Origin: G963675935 sp963823895
GTDB lineage: Bacteria > Planctomycetota > Planctomycetia > Pirellulales > Thermoguttaceae
Assembly: GCA_963823895.1 (NCBI GenBank)
Contig: CAWGNG010000026.1
Span: forward strand, 496,001-560,000
Reading direction: 5' to 3'
DNA length: 64,000 nt
Each line of letters begins with the position of its first letter. Positions within the stretch are counted from its first letter, which is position 1. Shown piece after piece: positions 37,266 to 45,048 of the stretch. The notes beneath the pieces were generated by a model. It had not been told where the DNA came from. It was given only the letters and a program-made list of their open reading frames with translations, and ran no database searches. A program made the translations under genes and the position numbers.

Positions 37266-38881
37266 TTCTGATCGAAGATTGCCCATTGACCGCCGCCGAG
37301 CGACTTGGCTTGATACATCGCGCGATCGGCGCGGTGCAGCAGATCATGGATCCGCCGGCAGTCGGCGAAACTCAACGCGACGCCGACGCTCGCCTTGACC
37401 GTCACGTCGCGGCCGTCGATCGCGGCTGGCGCTTGCAGCCGATCAAGGATCCGCCGCGTCACAAGCTCCGCCTCGGCTTCGTTTCGCAGGTCGTCGAGGA
37501 AGATGGTGAACTCGTCGCCGCCGTACCGCGCCGCCATGTCGCCGGGCCGAATGCAGCCGGTCAGCCGCTGTGCAACCTCGCACAGGACGCGATCACCGGC
37601 CAAATGCCCGAGAATATCGTTGATCGTTTTGAAGCCGTCGAGGTCGATGAAGCAGACGGCGAAGCGGTAGTCGCGATGCCGCTGCGCCCGCCGCATCGCC
37701 CGATCCAGCCGTCGGGCAAACAGCCGCCGATCGGGCAGACCAGTCAAGGGATCGTGGCCGGGCAGGCCCAGCCCGACCGAATCGCAAAGCTGGGCCGAAA
37801 GCAGCGTTTCGTACTGCGCCAACACGTCGTCCCACTGAAACGTCTCGAAGAAGCGGCGGCGGCTCGCCTCGGCCATCGAGCCGAGCAGTTCCGGCGACGC
37901 CAGCATTTCGTCGAGCCGTGCCGCGCATTGTTCGGCGTCGGCGAAATACTTGGCCCCCTCGCCCGCCACCCAACGGTTGAAGCAATTGTCGTGCGCCAGC
38001 ACCGGATTGCCCGCCCCAAGCGCCTCGACCAGCGACGGATTGGTGCCGCCGACGCGATGGCCGTGGATATACGCCAGGCAGTGCCCGCGCAACGCACGGA
38101 GCGTCGTCTTGTCGTAGATCGCCCCGAGGAACTGAACTTCATCGCTTGCGGCAGCTTGCACCGCGCGATGGTACGCCTTCGACTGGTCGTACTTTCCCAG
38201 TACTGCCAGCGCAAAACCGCGCGGCTTGCTGGAAAACGCCGTCACCACTTCGAGGATCGAATTCTCGGGCTCGGCTCGCGCGATGAGCGTCAGAAAACGC
38301 CCGGGCGTGAGGCCGAGGGGCGCCAGCGGCGCCGGATCGGCATTTTCGATCAGCTCGGCCCCATAAGGGATCATCGTAATCTTCGTTGCGCGGACCCGCG
38401 AGCTTAGCCGCCGCTTGATTTCGGGATGGTCGGCCACCAGTTGATTGCCGAGCCAGCAGGCAGCCCAGTCGTTCATCCAGAGCCACGCCTTGGCGGGCAG
38501 GCTCCACTTGGCCCGCGCCCATTCGATCCCGTCCATGTTGAAGACATTCGGGATGCCCTTCCATCGCAGCAGAGCAGCGAAGATGGCCGTGTTGTAGCCC
38601 AGCGTCAGGCACAGTTCGTTCGAGCGGGCGGCGTGGCGAGTCGCCTTCCAATCGAAGGCGATCGTTCCGGCAGGCCCCCGCGCCGCCACGGGAAAATGGA
38701 CACGGCCGACGCCTTCCCACGTGTCCTCGAACATCGGGCCTTTGCCGTCCTCTTGGCAATAGACGGTCACAGTCCAGCCGCGGCCGACCAGATAGAGCGA
38801 GAGCCGCTCGGCAAAGGTCTCGAATCCGCCGTGCGCCGCCGGCACGCCGCGAGTACCAAGGATACGAAGTCGCTTGTCCAT
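37262..38881 (-). CDS. Glycosyltransferase fused to a GGDEF diguanylate cyclase
   Basis: The ATG at 38881 gives 539 residues in one uninterrupted frame. Residues 1-365 are a GT-B glycosyltransferase of the DUF1972/GT4 type (rhamnosyltransferase-like), with LGTRGVPAAHGGFETFAERL and the acceptor-side HRVGGTNPSLVEALGAGNPVLA. Residues about 375-539 are a complete diguanylate cyclase domain: HDPLTGLPDRRLFARRL, metal-binding Asp413/Asp415 in FIDLDGFK, GGDEF at 454-458, and an inhibitory I-site RPGD at 445-448, exactly five residues upstream. It could couple polysaccharide synthesis to c-di-GMP. The gene follows a GT4 gene by four bases. No frameshift is needed to explain the fusion. Confidence 0.9.
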   Translation of the reverse strand: MDKRLRILGTRGVPAAHGGFETFAERLSLYLVGRGWTVTVYCQEDGKGPMFEDTWEGVGRVHFPVAARGPAGTIAFDWKATRHAARSNELCLTLGYNTAIFAALLRWKGIPNVFNMDGIEWARAKWSLPAKAWLWMNDWAACWLGNQLVADHPEIKRRLSSRVRATKITMIPYGAELIENADPAPLAPLGLTPGRFLTLIARAEPENSILEVVTAFSSKPRGFALAVLGKYDQSKAYHRAVQAAASDEVQFLGAIYDKTTLRALRGHCLAYIHGHRVGGTNPSLVEALGAGNPVLAHDNCFNRWVAGEGAKYFADAEQCAARLDEMLASPELLGSMAEASRRRFFETFQWDDVLAQYETLLSAQLCDSVGLGLPGHDPLTGLPDRRLFARRLDRAMRRAQRHRDYRFAVCFIDLDGFKTINDILGHLAGDRVLCEVAQRLTGCIRPGDMAARYGGDEFTIFLDDLRNEAEAELVTRRILDRLQAPAAIDGRDVTVKASVGVALSFADCRRIHDLLHRADRAMYQAKSLGGGQWAIFDQK

Positions 38882-38885
38882 TCGG

Positions 38886-40107
38886 TCAATTCCTGACGCC
38901 CAGGCTCGAATAAAGGGCGAGCATCGCCTCCGCGTAGCCGGCGCGGGAGAAATGAGTCTCGACGAACGAGCGCGCACTGCGTCCCATTTGCTCGATCCGT
39001 GCAGCCGGCTCGGCAGCAACTTGTCGCAACAGAGCGGCCAGTTCATCAGCATCGCCGCTCTCGAACGTCCAGCCCGTCTGGCTGTCGATCACGATCTCGG
39101 GAATGCCGCCGATCCGCGCCGATCACCGGCTTGCCGAGGGCAAAACTCTCCAACACGTTCATCGGGGCGTTTTCGTACCATTCGGACGGCAAGACCACCG
39201 CACGCGCACCGCGAATCAGGCCGTGCAGTTCGCCGCCGGAGCGGTAGCCCAGGAATTCAACGTCGCCGCACAACTCCTGCTGAAGCGATTTGAGTTCGGC
39301 CTCCATCGGGCCCGTGCCGACAACTTTCAAGGCTGCCCCGGCCGCTTTCGCTGCACGAAGGAGCGTCGCCACCCCTTTTTCCGGCGACAGCCGCCCGCAA
39401 TAGACGAAATACTTGCCCGGCTCGAAATTGGGCGCGAACCGCTCGGCATCCACGAAGTTGGGGATATAGACGAACGCATCCGCTGGCCATCCCCATTCGA
39501 CAAACTTCTGCAAAAAGAAGCGGCTGGGCACCACGACCTTGCTCAATTTCCTGTAAGTTTTCAGCAGGCGATGCACGCCGGTCTCGACGGCCACAATCGC
39601 GCTGGCGGCCAGAGAATCCCGGATGCAGCGATGCCTGACGACGTTGAGGAAATTGCCCCCCTTGCAGCGCTCGCATATTCCGGTCTTGTTGAACATCTTG
39701 TACGCCGGACAGGCGAGCTTCAGATCGTGGGCGGTCATCACCACCGGAATGCCCGCCCCGGCGAGGACCGGGATGATCGCCGGCGAAAGATGGTGATAGA
39801 CGCAGTGCAGGTGGGCCACATCGGCGGGAAACTCGGCGAGCAGTCGGCGGAGCTTCCGGCGGGCCTCGAACGAGTAGACGACTTTGGTCGCCATCGCCGC
39901 CTTGGCCGGCAGAGAATAGGCGTGGCCGAACTCGATCTCGTCGACGAAAAACCTGGACCAGGGCGTCTCCAGGTTCTTCGGGTGCTTCATCGAGAAGAAC
40001 CCGTTCTCCCAACCGAGGTCTTCCATCAGCGCAGCATGAGCGAGGTAGACGACGTCCGAGCCGCCGCGGCGATAGTGGTAGTTGTTGATGCTCAGAATCT
40101 TAGGCAT
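38886..40107 (-). CDS. GT4-family glycosyltransferase, with a frameshift
   Basis: The ATG at 40107 opens with MPKILSINNYHYRRGGSDVV, the usual GT4 start. It continues with HLHCVYHHLSP, TAHDLKLACPAYKMF, a Cys-rich acceptor segment (CERCKGGNFLNVVRHRC), GRLSPEKGVATLL and SEWYENAPMNVLESFALGKPV. The frame changes at about 39111-39121. The adjacent frame continues as IGGIPEIVIDSQTGWTFESGDADELA and ends at 38886, the normal GT4 C-terminus. A two-base loss is the simplest cause. The full protein would have about 406 residues. It heads an operon with the glycosyltransferase-GGDEF fusion and probably builds an exopolysaccharide or surface glycan. Confidence 0.88.
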
Positions 40108-40410
40108 GGGACTGCCAAATTGTTATGAGAGGCGTCACGGCTGGCATTCATTCAGTAGGTCCATACAAAAACGTACCACAGGCTGCAAGCCGAGCAGGGG
40201 TCGTATCATCGGCAGCCTCGGCATAATGTGCAATTCTGGCGGCAACGCCCCCGACAGACAAGGGGAACAAGGCGGAGGTTGACGAAACCAGCGGTTGTCC
40301 CTCGGTTGCAGGGACGCCTGCGCTTGCGGAAACGGTCCCAACGGGCCGTGGGCAATGGGTCGGATAGATGGTATACTGGGCGTTGTTTCCGAGCGGGAAT
40401 GGAGAAACGC
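40108..40410. other. Divergent intergenic region
   Basis: This 303-bp gap separates the minus-strand glycosyltransferase operon from the plus-strand ABC gene set. A TATACT at 40372-40377 may be the -10 of the ABC set, without a clear -35. Small inverted motifs occur (for example around 40290-40325, GGTTGTCCC...GGGACGCC). No gene was found, although the reading frame of the next gene is open across it. Confidence 0.45.
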
Positions 40411-42873
40411 ATGGCGCGGCTGATCTGCATCGCGTTGCTACTGACGCTGGCGGCGTTTCTGCCCGGCTGCGGCGGCTGTCGCAGTACGCCCCCCAAGACG
40501 CCCGAGGAGCTCGAAAAGGAGGAACTCGCAAGGAAGAAGGAGGAAGAAGAACGAGCCAAGCCCGACTTCGATCCGAATTGCCACATCGTCTCGCGCCCGC
40601 CGCTCGGCCGGCCGACCCTCGGATGTTTCGCCAAGCCGGGCCATTGGGCCTGCGTGACGCTGGAAGACGCCAAGACCAACCACTTCGATTTCGTCGGCGA
40701 GTTGGAACTGACCGCGACCGATGGCTACGGCAACCCGCTGCCGATCCCCGACACGCCCTTCGACCTGGCTGTCTGCCGCGACATGGCGTTGCCGAAGAAG
40801 CAGACCAAATCGCTCGAATCGGTGGTGTTCATTCCTCCGGGCGCCAGGACCGCCTCGACTGCGTACAGTTTCAACGCCGGCCAGGGGGGCCGCCACGTCG
40901 TCGAGTTTGGGCCCGAGCGGCTGAGCCCGCTGATGCCGTCGTGGCAGTATCATCTCGTCGTCCTGGCGCGAACGCCGGAAGCGTACAAATACGTTGAGAA
41001 GCTCGATTCGATCCGTTCCGATTCAATCGGCCCGCCGGACAGCTTGAGAAGCGTCACCCCGCCCTACTATCGCGTGGCGATGCTCGGAACCGATCGGCGG
41101 TCCGCGCTTCCGTCGCACGCCAACCAGTGGACCAGCATTGCATGCGTCTTGTGGGACGATGCGGCGCCGACGGCGTTGGATGCGGCGCAGCAGCGGGCGA
41201 TGCTTGACTGGCTGCACTGGGGCGGGCAGTTGATTCTCAGCGGCCCCGACACGCTCGACACGCTTCGCGACAGTTTTTTGGCCCCTTATCTGCCTGCGCT
41301 GTCGGCGGGCGTCCGCAAGTTGGGCCCGGCCGAGCTTCGAGAGTTGAACGCCTTTTCGGGCAAAGCGAATGGGCCACTTCGACCGGCGCGGCCGTGGAGC
41401 GGAGTTCGTTTGCAAAAGCAGCCGCAGGCCGAGTTCGTCCCGGGTAGCGGCGAACTGCTGGCCGAGCGCCGCGTGGGGCGCGGGCGGGTCGTGGTCTCCG
41501 CCTTCCGCTTGTCGGAACGGGAGTTTATCGACTGGCCGGGACGCGACGAGGTTTTCAGCGCGATGCTGCTCCACCATCCGCCGCGGAGGTGCTTCGTTGG
41601 CGGCGACGGCGAGCCGCTGCTGCAATGGGCCGACGGCGTTGACCGCTTCGACGCCGGGCGGATCACGGGCTTGCGGTTTTTCGCCCGCGACGCCGGCGTC
41701 CCCTTCGCCACCTACGGCGCCGATCGAGCCGATACGCCCGGGCAGGACGCGCCCTATCCGTTCGCGGGGCAGAGCGGTGTTTTGACTGGCGATGATGCGG
41801 TTCCCGCGCCCGGTGTGGCGGCCTGGAACGATTTCAACGACGTGGCCAAGGCAGCCCGCAAAACGCTGGTTAATGCCGCCCGCATCGAAATCCCCAATCG
41901 CGCGTTTGTGATCTGGGTCATGGCGGTCTATCTTATCGTGCTGGTGCCGGTCAACTGGATGCTGTTTCGCGGGCTGGGGCGGGTCGAATGGGCCTGGGTC
42001 GCCGCGCCGCTGATCGCCATCGTCTGCACCGGCACGGTCATTCGTTTGGCCCAGCTCGACATCGGTTTTGCCCGGCTGCAAACCGAAGTGGCGGTAGCGG
42101 AGATACAGGGCGACTATCCCCGCGCGCACGTCGCCCGTTACAACGCCCTCTATACTTCGCTGACCACGTACTACAATCTCCAATCCGACGATGCCGGCGC
42201 GGCGATCTTGCCGTTTCCGACCCGCGACCTAGTGCTTATCAGCTTGTCCGCCCCCCCGCAGACCTCGAAACTCACCTGCCGCCGCGGCGACCAGGTGACC
42301 CTCTCGGGCTTTCCCGTCAATTCCAACTCGACCGGCCTGGTCCACAGCGAGGAGCTGCTCGACCTCGGCGGCGGCATTTCGTTGGTCAAAGACGGCGACC
42401 GCGCTTGGAAGCTAATCAACCGATCCAAGTTGAATTTGCACGGCGTGGGCCTGTTGCGGAAGACCCCTTTCGGCGCCGAAGAGGCCTGGCTCGGCGACGT
42501 TCCCGCCCGAGGGACGGGCACTTCAGTGCCCGTTGAATCCCCCGCCGAAGTCCCCGTCCACTGGAACGCACTCGATACGGCCGATCCTGCCAAACCGTTA
42601 TGGGCCGCCGAGCGCGAGCAGTCGCCCCTGAGCGCGTCGAAAGCCGCGTCGGGGTCGCTGAGCCTTCGCAAGTTGTTGATCCTTGCCCAGGACCCTTTGG
42701 GCCTCGACGCCGGCGAAGTCCGCCTGATCGGCTGGTCGACCGACGATCTGCCGGGCTTGCAGATCAAGCCGGCGGCGCCGCAGGTCCGCCGCGGCATCGT
42801 GGTCATCGCCCACCTCAGCTATGGCCTCGGCGACCCGCCGAAACCCGACGCGAATTCCAGGAATCATCAATGA
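40411..42873 (+). CDS. Lipoprotein with membrane segments, part of an ABC transporter gene set
   Basis: The ATG at 40411 follows GGAG at a good distance and gives 820 residues with a lipobox (LAAFLPGC, Cys20). A second in-frame ATG at 40399 is possible; the long upstream extension is basic and untypical. A charged linker (EELEKEELARKKEEEERAK) follows the Cys. The central part has a glutamine-amidotransferase-like fold (LDWLHWGGQLILSGPDTLD). Two membrane helices lie at about residues 510-530 and 537-557, with a soluble C-terminus. Its stop overlaps the ABC ATPase start (ATGA), so it is an accessory of that transporter, comparable in layout to GldG-type proteins. Its function is unknown. A palindrome at 42514-42533 encodes part of it. 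Confidence 0.7.
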   Translation: MARLICIALLLTLAAFLPGCGGCRSTPPKTPEELEKEELARKKEEEERAKPDFDPNCHIVSRPPLGRPTLGCFAKPGHWACVTLEDAKTNHFDFVGELELTATDGYGNPLPIPDTPFDLAVCRDMALPKKQTKSLESVVFIPPGARTASTAYSFNAGQGGRHVVEFGPERLSPLMPSWQYHLVVLARTPEAYKYVEKLDSIRSDSIGPPDSLRSVTPPYYRVAMLGTDRRSALPSHANQWTSIACVLWDDAAPTALDAAQQRAMLDWLHWGGQLILSGPDTLDTLRDSFLAPYLPALSAGVRKLGPAELRELNAFSGKANGPLRPARPWSGVRLQKQPQAEFVPGSGELLAERRVGRGRVVVSAFRLSEREFIDWPGRDEVFSAMLLHHPPRRCFVGGDGEPLLQWADGVDRFDAGRITGLRFFARDAGVPFATYGADRADTPGQDAPYPFAGQSGVLTGDDAVPAPGVAAWNDFNDVAKAARKTLVNAARIEIPNRAFVIWVMAVYLIVLVPVNWMLFRGLGRVEWAWVAAPLIAIVCTGTVIRLAQLDIGFARLQTEVAVAEIQGDYPRAHVARYNALYTSLTTYYNLQSDDAGAAILPFPTRDLVLISLSAPPQTSKLTCRRGDQVTLSGFPVNSNSTGLVHSEELLDLGGGISLVKDGDRAWKLINRSKLNLHGVGLLRKTPFGAEEAWLGDVPARGTGTSVPVESPAEVPVHWNALDTADPAKPLWAAEREQSPLSASKAASGSLSLRKLLILAQDPLGLDAGEVRLIGWSTDDLPGLQIKPAAPQVRRGIVVIAHLSYGLGDPPKPDANSRNHQ
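42514..42533. repeat. In-frame palindrome ACGGGCACT-TC-AGTGCCCGT
   Basis: A perfect 9-bp-arm stem with a TC loop lies in frame in the C-terminal part of the lipoprotein gene and encodes GTGTSVPV. It has the same architecture as the recQ palindrome at 32049-32068 (nine-base arms, TC loop), suggesting a common origin. Confidence 0.7.
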
Positions 42874-43796
42874 TCGAACTGCTGAATTTTACGAAACGTT
42901 ACGGCGATTTGCTGGCCGTCGATGGTCTGTCGTTGAAGATCGAGCCCGGTGAGATGTTCGGCTTCATCGGGCCCAACGGGGCGGGCAAGAGCACGACGAT
43001 CCGTTTTCTGGCCACGCTGCTGAAAGCCACCGGCGGCGAGGGGATCGTCAACGGGCATCGGGTGAGCAAAGACCCGTTGGGCGTGCGCCGCAGCGTCGGC
43101 TACATGCCCGACAACTTCGGCGTCTACGACGGCATGAAGGTCTGGGAGTTCTTGGACTTCTTCGCCGTGGCCTATCAGATTCCCCGCGGCCGACGGCGGC
43201 AGGTCGTCGCCGACGTGCTCGATCTGCTCGATCTCGGCGGCAAGCGCGAGGCGTTCGTCAACAGCCTTTCCCGCGGCATGAAGCAGCGGCTCTGCCTGGC
43301 CAAGACGCTCGTACACGACCCGCCGGTGCTGATCCTCGACGAACCGGCCAGCGGACTGGACCCGCGGGCGCGGGTCGAAGTCAAGGCGCTCTTGAAGGAA
43401 CTGCGGCGGATGGGCAAGACGATCCTCATATCCAGCCACATCCTCACCGAATTGGCCGACTGCTGCACCTCGATCGGCATCATCGAGCGCGGCAAGCTCT
43501 TGATGCTCGGCCCGATCGACGAAGTGTATCGCCGCATCCAGCGAAACCGCATCGTGCGGATCAAGTTCTTGGACAATATGGAGGCCGGCGTGTCGATCCT
43601 CCGCAGCCAGCCCGAGACCCGCGACGTGCAGATCGAGAACAACCACGTGACCGTCGAGCTTGCCGCCGACGATCAGCAGGCCGCCGCGATCCTGGAACGA
43701 TTGTTGGCCGGCGGCGTCCGCGTCAGTTCCTTCGCCGAGAAAGAGCCGACGCTGGAGGACGTGTTTATGATGGTAACGAAGGGAGCCGTGGCATAG
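42870..43796 (+). CDS. ABC transporter ATP-binding protein
   Basis: The product has 308 residues with Walker A GPNGAGKST (34-42), a Q-loop near GYMPDNF, the signature LSRGMKQRL, Walker B VLILDEPASGLDP and the switch His in SSHILTEL. A C-terminal domain of about 80 residues (from IVRIKFLDNMEAG) is typical of ABC-2 exporter ATPases. Its start overlaps the stop of the lipoprotein gene. The matching permease is at 45049, separated by a three-gene island. The substrate is unknown; the set resembles Gld-type exporters found in Bacteroidota and Planctomycetota. Confidence 0.92.
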   Translation: MIELLNFTKRYGDLLAVDGLSLKIEPGEMFGFIGPNGAGKSTTIRFLATLLKATGGEGIVNGHRVSKDPLGVRRSVGYMPDNFGVYDGMKVWEFLDFFAVAYQIPRGRRRQVVADVLDLLDLGGKREAFVNSLSRGMKQRLCLAKTLVHDPPVLILDEPASGLDPRARVEVKALLKELRRMGKTILISSHILTELADCCTSIGIIERGKLLMLGPIDEVYRRIQRNRIVRIKFLDNMEAGVSILRSQPETRDVQIENNHVTVELAADDQQAAAILERLLAGGVRVSSFAEKEPTLEDVFMMVTKGAVA

Positions 43797-43797
43797 G

Positions 43798-44403
43798 GTG
43801 TTGCAGAAAGAATGGCATTACGTCGTCGCTCAGGAAGATCTCTATGAAAGGTGGGACGCATGTTCTGTTTATGATGAGGATGGCATCCGAACGGTCTTTC
43901 AACGGAACCTGGAGTCAGCCAAGTCTAACCTTGCCGAGCTAGAAGTCTTCTGCGGCCGCAAAGCCGACTTTGGGGGGCTAAGCGGGTGGGTCTTCGAGCA
44001 AACGATCCAATACTGCCTTCAGAAGGAACTCGATGCGCGGGGGCTAAGCCACGACATGAAGGAGCAGCAGCCACTTGACGGGAGGGCGAAGGTGGACCTT
44101 CTGATCGGTGGCAGATTGGCGATTGAGATCAAGTCCCGCGGGCTCTTCGGCAGGACCGACATAGAACGATACCGCCGTTACAGCGAGGCGGCAAAGCAAC
44201 ACGGGCTTGTGTATCTCTTTCTTACCGCCTCGGAATCATACCAGCCATATCGAGATGGCATCGCTGACGCCGTTGGCAGAGAGGGCGTGTTCTTTCTTGA
44301 TGTGGTGGGAAGTTGGGACCGATTCTTGATGCGGATCGTGAATGAATTATGTCCAGATGAACGTCGACTCATGGACCCCAAGTCGTGTTCCCATCCGCTC
44401 TGA
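43798..44403 (+). CDS. PD-(D/E)XK nuclease-like protein
   Basis: The product has 201 residues from a GTG start one base after the ABC ATPase stop. The core motif is Glu67 (GWVFEQTIQ), then Asp100 and Glu110-Ile-Lys112 in VDLLIGGRLAIEIKSRG, the catalytic layout of PD-(D/E)XK nucleases, followed by a helix (YRRYSEAAKQHG) and the strand VYLFLTA. The lower GC and position between two transporter genes suggest insertion. It may be a restriction- or repair-type endonuclease. The N-terminal 60 residues are unrecognised. Confidence 0.6.
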   Translation: MLQKEWHYVVAQEDLYERWDACSVYDEDGIRTVFQRNLESAKSNLAELEVFCGRKADFGGLSGWVFEQTIQYCLQKELDARGLSHDMKEQQPLDGRAKVDLLIGGRLAIEIKSRGLFGRTDIERYRRYSEAAKQHGLVYLFLTASESYQPYRDGIADAVGREGVFFLDVVGSWDRFLMRIVNELCPDERRLMDPKSCSHPL

Positions 44404-44434
44404 ATCCGTTCTCAATGTAGACCTGGAACCTGTG

Positions 44435-44683
44435 ATGGCATACTATGAATTCGTATGGACCGACGAGACTGTTGCCCATTTGGCTGAACACGGCGTCGCT
44501 CCTGAGGAATTCGAGTACGTCGTGTCGAACCCTGAATCGCGAGATAAGAGCCGCAGGACAGGGCGACCATGCTGCTTCGGCGAGACATCTGACGGGCGAT
44601 ACCTGTATTGCGTATATGAAATGTTGGACGACAACACGGTCATTCCGGTTACGGGCTATGAAGTCCCGCGGCCAAGGCGATAG
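44435..44683 (+). CDS. BrnT-like toxin candidate
   Basis: The ATG at 44435 gives 82 residues with the pattern of small RelE/BrnT-fold toxins: FVWTDETVAHLAEHGVAPEEFEYVVSNPE, then GRPCCFGETSDGRYLYCVYE and VIPVTGYEVPRPRR. An upstream ATG at 44342 overlaps the nuclease-like gene and has no conserved sequence. The gene is followed 17 bp later by an HTH protein, the usual toxin-then-antitoxin order of BrnT/BrnA. A DUF4258-type protein is the alternative assignment. Confidence 0.5.
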   Translation: MAYYEFVWTDETVAHLAEHGVAPEEFEYVVSNPESRDKSRRTGRPCCFGETSDGRYLYCVYEMLDDNTVIPVTGYEVPRPRR

Positions 44684-44700
44684 GAAAAGGTGAACCAGCC

Positions 44701-45024
44701 ATGCAATCTTCCAAGAAAGTCCCTGCGGAAATGCTCGAACAGCTTCGCGCCGATCGCGAGGCGATTGCGGCGGAATTGCCGGAGGCGATCCAACGATCGG
44801 AGCGATTGCGCGAAGCGGCATTGGAAAACACGATGAGCGGGCGGCTTCGGCGAGCGGTACATCAGAGCCGACGTCCGCTGGATGCTATTGCGCGCGATGC
44901 GGGCATACCCGTCGATTTGCTCTGCGATTGGCTTGCGGGCGACCGGACGCTGCGCTCCGACGCGCTCGATCGCGTTGCCCAGGCCGTCGGAGCAGAAATG
45001 TCGATTACCCTCCGACCGCGCTGA
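44701..45024 (+). CDS. HTH-domain antitoxin candidate
   Basis: The product has 107 residues. The N-terminal half is helical and charged (EMLEQLRADREAIAAELPEAIQRSERLR). The C-terminal half is a Cro/XRE-like helix-turn-helix (LRRAVHQSRRPLDAIARDAGIPVDLLCDWLAGDRTLRSDALDRVAQAVG, about residues 50-98). It follows the BrnT-like gene closely and ends 24 bp before the ABC permease. It is likely the DNA-binding antitoxin of the pair and may also regulate the transporter gene downstream. Confidence 0.62.
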   Translation: MQSSKKVPAEMLEQLRADREAIAAELPEAIQRSERLREAALENTMSGRLRRAVHQSRRPLDAIARDAGIPVDLLCDWLAGDRTLRSDALDRVAQAVGAEMSITLRPR

Positions 45025-45048
45025 TGCCGGTCCCTGGCAACACGAACC

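Noticed and set aside
39046..40107. A truncated glycosyltransferase ending in an Arg/Asp-rich tail
   Set aside because: The adjacent frame immediately continues the GT4 C-terminal domain to 38886, so the tail is a frameshift product.
40228..40410. N-terminal extension of the ABC-linked lipoprotein
   Set aside because: The extension is basic, lacks a ribosome site and precedes a clear lipoprotein signal that must be N-terminal.
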